A DNA stretch of 64,000 nt, taken from assembly GCA_937921865.1 (NCBI GenBank), contig CAKZWF010000003.1:25878-89877 (forward strand). Direction: 5' to 3'. The position numbers were made by a program, and so were the translations under genes. How positions within the stretch are numbered: the first letter of the stretch is position 1; the number at the start of each line of letters is the position of its first letter. This document shows positions 58,130-64,000 of this stretch, piece by piece. Source of the DNA: an uncultured Pseudomonadales bacterium (GTDB lineage: Bacteria; Pseudomonadota; Gammaproteobacteria; Pseudomonadales; Azotimanducaceae). The notes under the pieces are model-generated. The model was not told where the DNA came from, searched no databases, and worked only from the letters and a program-made list of their open reading frames with translations.

Positions 58130-59635
58130 TCACAGCAGGATAAGGTAGCCGATCAGCAGATAAGCAACTGAAGCGATGGTTGCGGCAATCAGCGCCAGCG
58201 GCAGCTGAGTGTAAACATGATCCATCAGGTCAGCCCCACAGGCTAAAGATGCAAGTATGGTGGTATCGGAGATCGGCGAACACTGATCTCCGAAAGTTGC
58301 CCCACCCATCACTGCGCCGAAGCACAGCAGAAAGAAAGTTGGATCAGCGGAAACCGCCAGCGCCAGTGGCAGCGCGACCGGATATACCACCGCATATGTC
58401 CCCCACGACGAGCCTATTGAAAACGCAATCAGCATGCACACGGCGGTCAGCATCGCGGGCAGCACAAAGGGCACTGCTCTCATCGAATCGGCAACCAGAT
58501 CGATCACAAATACCGATGTTCCCAGCTTTTCGGATACCAGCCCAAGGGTCACTGCCAGCCCCAGCACAATGGCACCAACGGTCACCCCTTTAACGCCGCT
58601 GACAAACGCCTCGAAAGCCGTTGTCACGCTCATCCCTTTTATAACGCTGACCAGCACAGCAGCCACCACCGCCAGACCAAATCCTTCAAACACCATTGGC
58701 GAGCCACCGGCCAGCCATGGGACCAGACAGAAGCCCAGCAAAGTCAGAATCGGCGCCAGAAAATCGATCATTCCCGGGGTGTAATCCGGATCAACGTGCG
58801 ACTCTGTCAGATCTTTTGAGGCCATGGGTTCCGCATCCGGAGCATCGAGTTCCCCCGTTGCCCGCACCCGCGCGACCGCCTTGGACATTGGCGTTCCCAG
58901 CAGTGGCAGGCGATCGAAAGCAAACAGCAGGGTCATCGTCACCGCGATCAGGGCATAAAAATTGAACGGAATGGCCTGAAAAAATAATGCCAGCGCATCT
59001 TCCTGACTGGTGATGACACTCGACAGGCTGTCGATGGTGATCAACCCGGCAACGTAGATTGGCCAGACGTTAAACGGAATCAGGGTAGCAACCGGCGATG
59101 CTGTGGAATCGACCATATAGGACAGTTCCTCATGGGCTACGGCATGTTTGTCAGCAACGGGTTTAACCGTGGTGCCGACCAGCACCGTCGAGATTGTGCC
59201 GCCCTGATGGAAAATCAGCCCGAGGATCCAGGTGAACAGTTTGGCGCTGGTCCTGGAGTTCACGAACCGTCGAGCGATGGTTTCGGCAAAATAACGAGCG
59301 CCGCCATTTCGATTCCACAAACCCAGCAGGCCACCGAGCGCCCACAGGTACACCAACAGTATTTCAGCGTAATTCTCGGTGCCGAGGGCCGGGACTAAGA
59401 ACGCGGTGATAATGTTGACCTGCCCTGTTACCAGACCGCCAACAAAGACGCCAACAAACAGAGCCAGGATGACATGCCGGGTCACAAAACAGATCGCAAT
59501 GGTCATAATGGCCGGCAACAGAGACCAGACGCCGTAGTGACCGCTTACCTGTTCAGGACGGAACAGCCAGACCAGCAGCAGACTGCCTGTAAGCAGTCCA
59601 ATGGCTCCAATCTGGCGACGGTCAATACCCGCCAT
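58130..59635 (-). CDS. NhaC-family Na+/H+ antiporter
   Basis: SSWGTYAVVYPVALPLALA, GAVMGGATFGDQCSPISDTTILASLACGADLMDHVYTQLP. Confidence 0.92.
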   Translation of the reverse strand: MAGIDRRQIGAIGLLTGSLLLVWLFRPEQVSGHYGVWSLLPAIMTIAICFVTRHVILALFVGVFVGGLVTGQVNIITAFLVPALGTENYAEILLVYLWALGGLLGLWNRNGGARYFAETIARRFVNSRTSAKLFTWILGLIFHQGGTISTVLVGTTVKPVADKHAVAHEELSYMVDSTASPVATLIPFNVWPIYVAGLITIDSLSSVITSQEDALALFFQAIPFNFYALIAVTMTLLFAFDRLPLLGTPMSKAVARVRATGELDAPDAEPMASKDLTESHVDPDYTPGMIDFLAPILTLLGFCLVPWLAGGSPMVFEGFGLAVVAAVLVSVIKGMSVTTAFEAFVSGVKGVTVGAIVLGLAVTLGLVSEKLGTSVFVIDLVADSMRAVPFVLPAMLTAVCMLIAFSIGSSWGTYAVVYPVALPLALAVSADPTFFLLCFGAVMGGATFGDQCSPISDTTILASLACGADLMDHVYTQLPLALIAATIASVAYLLIGYLILL

Positions 59636-59820
59636 GAATTCTCCAGTTGAAAGGTTTCTGACAAGCAGATTCGGACAATTCGTGCAGCACTCGCCCGCCT
59701 GCCGCATCAGGTGAGGGGTATCCTACAGGTTGAATACACAGACACAAACGGTTCACAATCCGTTTCATTCAGTTGCAGCCAATGTGGCTAAATAGTTCTT
59801 TGCTTTCTCAAGGGCAGACC

Positions 59821-60315
59821 ATGCGTGGCCTGATTTTCAGCACACTCGCCAGTATGACAACGTTAATCAGCCCGATCGTTCAGGCGGCCGAGGTATTCCG
59901 CTGGGTCGACAACAACGGCAACGTTTATTACAGCGATGCCCAGCCACTCGATGTGCACAGTGATCTGGTGGATATCGGACCACCGGCAGACGAAAACGGC
60001 GCGATGATCGAGTTAGCGGCTGATGAGGCTGTCTTGCGCGCAGTGCCTGAGCAACCCCCGCTGGTCGTCGCGATGGCAGGAACCGGACTTGGTCCGTGCG
60101 CCCGATCGCGCCAGCAGCTCACCCTGCTACACGCTGATGTTGCAGTTTTCCTGAGCGATGACGGGCTTTGGGAAGGCACAGGTAAACGCAGCAGCGAGCG
60201 ATCCTGGCTGGCTGACGCGAGCCGGCCCAACGCAATCCGCGCTGCCCGTGACGAAGTGCTGAGAAACTGCAGCAACCCTGCGTTGGTGGCAGAAGAACTC
60301 AGTCCGCGCGATTAA
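59821..60315 (+). CDS. DUF4124-domain exported protein
   Basis: Signal peptide then AEVFRWVDNNGNVYYSDAQP. Confidence 0.78.
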   Translation: MRGLIFSTLASMTTLISPIVQAAEVFRWVDNNGNVYYSDAQPLDVHSDLVDIGPPADENGAMIELAADEAVLRAVPEQPPLVVAMAGTGLGPCARSRQQLTLLHADVAVFLSDDGLWEGTGKRSSERSWLADASRPNAIRAARDEVLRNCSNPALVAEELSPRD

Positions 60316-60461
60316 TCGCGAATCAGCCGGTGCAGCCACGCTGTCGCCCGGCGGCCAGTCACACAAGCAAATTCTGCTCACTCCCGACAGAATAACTTTC
60401 ACCCACTCAGCGGTGGCAACGTCAGTATCATACGCTCGCCGAATAGAGAGTTGTCGCGGCC

Positions 60462-62228
60462 ATGATCGCCCGCTGCCTGATACGCAATCCCAACACTGAT
60501 GACTGGTTGGACTTCGATACGCCCGTAGATGTGCTGGTGGCAACCGAGTTGACTGACGTAGTGCCTTTGCTTCGAGACCTCGAATCGAGGGTCGAGCAGG
60601 AACACCTTTATGCGGTTGGTTTCATCTGCTACGAAGCCGCACCAGCATTCGACCCGGCGCTGACAACACATCCGCCCGATCAGCTCCCGCTGCTGGCTTT
60701 TGGTCTCTTTCAATCCCCAGCGGTAATTCCTGACCATCAGTTGCCAGACGCCTGCCAGGCATTACCCGCGCATTGGCAGTTGGAGGGGAGCCAGAAAGAC
60801 CATGCCACCGACATCGCGAGCATCCGCGCTGCAATCGCCGACGGCAGCGTCTACCAGATCAACCATACGCTGCGCCTTCGCGCGGCGGACGTTGACCCCT
60901 GGAGCCTGTTTCGAAACATCGCCGGTGATGCAGACTACGCTGCCTATATCGACACTGACGCGTTTGCGATCGTTTCCGCATCCCCGGAGCTGTTCTTTGA
61001 TCTGGACGGTGACCGGCTGACCTGCATGCCGATGAAAGGTACCGCAAGCCGGGGTGTGACAACAGCAGCCGATCGCAAGCAAAGCGACTGGCTTGCCCGG
61101 TCAGAAAAGAACCGTGCTGAAAACCTGATGATCACAGACATGGTGCGCAACGATCTTGGGCGCATCGCCATATCGGGCAGTGTTGAGACCACCAACCTGT
61201 TCAAGGTGCAGCGTCACCCCACCGTCTGGCAGATGACCTCGACGGTCTCCTGCCAGACTCAGGCGTCAATCTGCGAGATCTTCGCTAACCTGTTTCCCGG
61301 CGCATCGATCACCGGCGCACCAAAAAACGCCAGCATGCGCATGATCCGCAAGCTGGAAACTCAAACCCGGGGCATCTATACCGGTGCTATCGGCTACCTT
61401 CAGCCAGGGCGTCGTGCCCGCTTCAGCATCGCCATTCGCACTGCCCGGGTAGACAAACCCGACCAGCGTGCCAGCTATGGCGCGGGCGGCGGAATCGTCT
61501 GGGATTCCGACCCTGAAGGAGAATTCGAAGAACTGCTCAGCAAGACGCAAATCCTGAAAGACCGCCCGAGACGGAACACTTTCCAACTGCTGGAAACCTT
61601 GCTCTGGCAGCCTGGTAGCGGCTATGTGCTGCTCGAAGAGCATCTGCAGCGGCTGGCCGGCAGTGCCAGCTACTTCGACTTTGACTGCAAACCTGCAGAT
61701 GTGCGGCAGCAACTGGCTGAATACTCAACCCGGCTGCACCACTCAGACTATCGAATTCGTCTGCTGGTGGACCGCGCTGGGCTCGTCACAATCGAAAGCC
61801 AACCCTTGACCAAAACACCCGCAATCATCGTCCCACTGCAGATCTATCCCGAACCCGTCGACGTCACCGATCCGATGCTGTATCACAAAACCAGTTATCG
61901 AGTGCTGTACGACAGAGCCCTAGCCTGGGCGAAAGCCGGCCACGAAGCGCTGCTGGTCAATCCCAACGGCTTCATCACCGAATCAACCATAGCCAATCTG
62001 GTGTACGAAATGGACGGCGTTCTCTATACGCCACCAATCAGCAGCGGTTTGCTGCCAGGAACATTCAGAGCGTCGTTGCTGAAGGCCGGCAGAATTGCAG
62101 AAAGAGCCCTGCATCGGAGCGAACTGGCCCGCTGTGCGCATTTCTGGCTGATCAACAGCCTGCGCGGCTGGAGGCAGGCGCAGTTCGCACATCAGGACCT
62201 GGACGCGAGCCTGCAATGCCCGGATTGA
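60462..62228 (+). CDS. Aminodeoxychorismate synthase component I fused to aminodeoxychorismate lyase (PabB-PabC fusion)
   Basis: SPELFFDLDGDRLTCMPMKGTASRG, LFPGASITGAPKNASMRMI; C-terminal class IV aminotransferase LLVNPNGFITESTIANLVYE. Confidence 0.9.
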   Translation: MIARCLIRNPNTDDWLDFDTPVDVLVATELTDVVPLLRDLESRVEQEHLYAVGFICYEAAPAFDPALTTHPPDQLPLLAFGLFQSPAVIPDHQLPDACQALPAHWQLEGSQKDHATDIASIRAAIADGSVYQINHTLRLRAADVDPWSLFRNIAGDADYAAYIDTDAFAIVSASPELFFDLDGDRLTCMPMKGTASRGVTTAADRKQSDWLARSEKNRAENLMITDMVRNDLGRIAISGSVETTNLFKVQRHPTVWQMTSTVSCQTQASICEIFANLFPGASITGAPKNASMRMIRKLETQTRGIYTGAIGYLQPGRRARFSIAIRTARVDKPDQRASYGAGGGIVWDSDPEGEFEELLSKTQILKDRPRRNTFQLLETLLWQPGSGYVLLEEHLQRLAGSASYFDFDCKPADVRQQLAEYSTRLHHSDYRIRLLVDRAGLVTIESQPLTKTPAIIVPLQIYPEPVDVTDPMLYHKTSYRVLYDRALAWAKAGHEALLVNPNGFITESTIANLVYEMDGVLYTPPISSGLLPGTFRASLLKAGRIAERALHRSELARCAHFWLINSLRGWRQAQFAHQDLDASLQCPD

Positions 62229-62292
62229 CACGCACCACAGATATGAAGAAAATCTGCGCCCCTCGAATCCGAGCCCGGTCTCGGATCACAGT

Positions 62293-62369
62293 GGCTACGT
62301 AGCTCAGCTGGTTAGAGCACAGCATTCATAATGCTGGGGTCGGTGGTTCAAGTCCACCCGTAGCTACCA
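62293..62369 (+). tRNA. tRNA-Met (CAT), elongator-type
   Basis: GGCTACGTAGCTCAGCTGGTTAGAGCACAGCATTCATAATGCTGGGGTCGGTGGTTCAAGTCCACCCGTAGCTACCA; full cloverleaf with encoded CCA. Confidence 0.96.
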
Positions 62370-62435
62370 TTTTCTCTATGTAAAACAATATCTTACGAAC
62401 CCCAAAAGAAACCCTCCCGTACCCCGCTAACCACA

Positions 62436-62534
62436 AAAAATGGGGTCGAACCGAGGTTTTACATTCACCATTCGTAGCATTGACAGCAGCGAACCGAGCT
62501 TTCACCCAAAAACCGCGGTTCGACCCTCGTTTTT
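62436..62534. repeat. Stem-loop element 1: AAAATGGGGTCGAACCGAGGTTTT ... AAAACCGCGGTTCGACCCTCGTTTT
   Basis: Imperfect inverted arms 62436-62460 and about 62510-62534, abutting the P450 stop. Confidence 0.8.
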
Positions 62535-62537
62535 AAG

Positions 62538-63800
62538 TCAGGTGTGCAGTGTGACCGGCAGGTGGGTATAGCCGCGGACAAAATTTGAGATGGCCCGGAT
62601 TGGCGGGCCAACTACCTCAATATGGCTGTACCTTTCGAGCATTTCCTCCCAGAGAATGTTGAGCTGTAACTCAGCAACCCGATTACCCATACAGCGATGC
62701 ACACCGTAGCCGAAGGAAAGATGTTGGCGGGCGTTGGTCCGATCAATATCGAGCCGTTCCGGATTCTCGAACACAGCTTCGTCCCGGTTACCTGAGGCGT
62801 ACCACATCAGTACCCGTTCACCCTCCGGAATGACCGTACCGCCAATCTCCACGTCTTCGGTTGTGGTCCGGCGCATGAACGCCAACGGGGTCTGCCAGCG
62901 GATGATCTCAGCTACCGCGTTCGGAATTTTGGACCGATCAGCCTTGAGCTTCTCGAACTGTTCCGGGAATCGATTCATCGCCAGGACACCGCCAGAAATG
63001 GAATTTCGGGTCGTGTCATTGCCACCAACAATAAGCAGCAGAAGATTACCGAGGAACTGCCGGGGCGACATGTCACGAGTGCCTTCGTTTTGCGCCAGCA
63101 TGGTCAGCAGATCATGGCCGCCGGGATTATCGATGCGTTCGTTTCTGAGCCTGGTCATGTACTCGAGGCATTCGTTCAGCTCGCCCTCACGCTGTTCGAG
63201 CGTATCCCACAGCCCGGCTTTCCGGGGCGAAGTGGCGATGTCCGACCAGCGCGTGAGCTTGTAGCGGTCCTCAAACGGAAAATCGAACAGCGTTGCCAGC
63301 ATCTGAGTGGTGAGCTCTATGGAGACTCGATCTACCCAGTTGAAAGTTTCGCCCACCGGCAGGCTATCCAGGATATCGTTCACCCGCCCGCGGATGTTCG
63401 GTGCCAGTGCCGCCAGGTTGCGCGGCCCCGCCACCGGCGCCACCGCCTTGCGCTGTACCGCATGCTTCGGATCATCCATGGCGATGAAGCTGGAAGCATT
63501 GTCCTGCTCGGCCGGCGCATTCAGGCCAATGGTCGGTTCCGAAGAAAATCGTTCCGCGTCGGTATCGACAGCTTTGATCAGATCGTAGCTGGTGACAGAC
63601 CAGAAGGGCCCTGCGATGCTGTTTTCGTGAAAATACACCGGCGCTTCACGACGCAGGCGTTCGAAGTAAGGCCAGATGGTGTCGAAGCGCATCAGGTCCC
63701 AATGGCTGACGTCGATTTCCGACAGGGGTATTGCAGCCGCCTGATCTCGAGCGTTTTCTAACCGTTGCCCGCTTTCCAGCTCGTATTGCGTCCAGTCCAT
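62538..63800 (-). CDS. Cytochrome P450, CYP153-like
   Basis: LLIVGGNDTTRNSISGG I-helix, LSFGYGVHRCMGNRVAELQL heme loop, SIELTTQMLATLFDFPFEDRYKLTRWSD. Confidence 0.88.
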   Translation of the reverse strand: MDWTQYELESGQRLENARDQAAAIPLSEIDVSHWDLMRFDTIWPYFERLRREAPVYFHENSIAGPFWSVTSYDLIKAVDTDAERFSSEPTIGLNAPAEQDNASSFIAMDDPKHAVQRKAVAPVAGPRNLAALAPNIRGRVNDILDSLPVGETFNWVDRVSIELTTQMLATLFDFPFEDRYKLTRWSDIATSPRKAGLWDTLEQREGELNECLEYMTRLRNERIDNPGGHDLLTMLAQNEGTRDMSPRQFLGNLLLLIVGGNDTTRNSISGGVLAMNRFPEQFEKLKADRSKIPNAVAEIIRWQTPLAFMRRTTTEDVEIGGTVIPEGERVLMWYASGNRDEAVFENPERLDIDRTNARQHLSFGYGVHRCMGNRVAELQLNILWEEMLERYSHIEVVGPPIRAISNFVRGYTHLPVTLHT

Positions 63801-63931
63801 CTCACCGCTCCCATCAAGGTGTGCATGAGCAGGATCATAGCGCGCATTCAGGCTTGTCCCAAGCCGGGTCCGTCAGGGCTACCGCCCTTTCACCAACCGG
63901 ACCAAAAACCGCAAAACCAGGGTCCAAAACC

Positions 63932-63984
63932 GGGGTCGAACCGAGGTTTTCAACGCCTTTGTTAAAAAAACTCGGTTCGACCCC
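63932..63984. repeat. Stem-loop element 2: GGGGTCGAACCGAGGTTTT ... AAAAACTCGGTTCGACCCC
   Basis: 18/19-bp inverted arms 63932-63950 and 63966-63984; left arm identical to 62442-62460. Confidence 0.88.
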
Positions 63985-64000
63985 ATATTCTTTGTTTAGG

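Noticed and set aside
62293-63984. Integrative element at tRNA-Met
   Set aside because: The flanking direct repeat is not a copy of the tRNA 3' end and no integrase gene is present; kept only as a repeat-bracketed cassette hypothesis.

Overview
The window looks like a 64-kb chromosomal segment of a gammaproteobacterium, inferred from cmoA/cmoB, ppx/ppk1, EnvZ/OmpR-type regulators and a LexA-type SOS box. It is densely coded on both strands and contains about 60 supportable CDS plus one tRNA-Met(CAT). I saw no rRNA, CRISPR array, prophage or intact IS element. The dominant theme is acyl-CoA and xenobiotic catabolism: four acyl-CoA dehydrogenases, four enoyl-CoA hydratases, a MaoC pair, a thiolase, an acyl-CoA synthetase, an LLM oxidoreductase with an SDR and a flavin reductase, a phytanoyl-CoA dioxygenase, a coniferyl aldehyde dehydrogenase and a CYP153-like P450. 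Items most worth follow-up are: (1) a VOC metalloenzyme + MoxR/CbbQ-type AAA + CbbO/NorD-type VWA operon with no RuBisCO or NO reductase genes beside it; (2) a minus-strand sRNA candidate of about 136 nt with promoter, hairpins and terminator near 14785-14920; (3) an exact 19-bp direct repeat, itself part of stem-loops, bracketing the P450 beside tRNA-Met; (4) a 138-bp inverted-repeat-bounded multi-hairpin element at 56692-56829; (5) a 26-bp x5 tandem repeat in a divergent promoter; (6) a near-consensus LexA box in front of a radical SAM gene; (7) a CinA-C/nucleotidyltransferase fusion; (8) a bacterial ANKH-like transporter; (9) head-to-head truncated receiver-domain fragments. All assignments come from reading motifs by eye; no database search was run.
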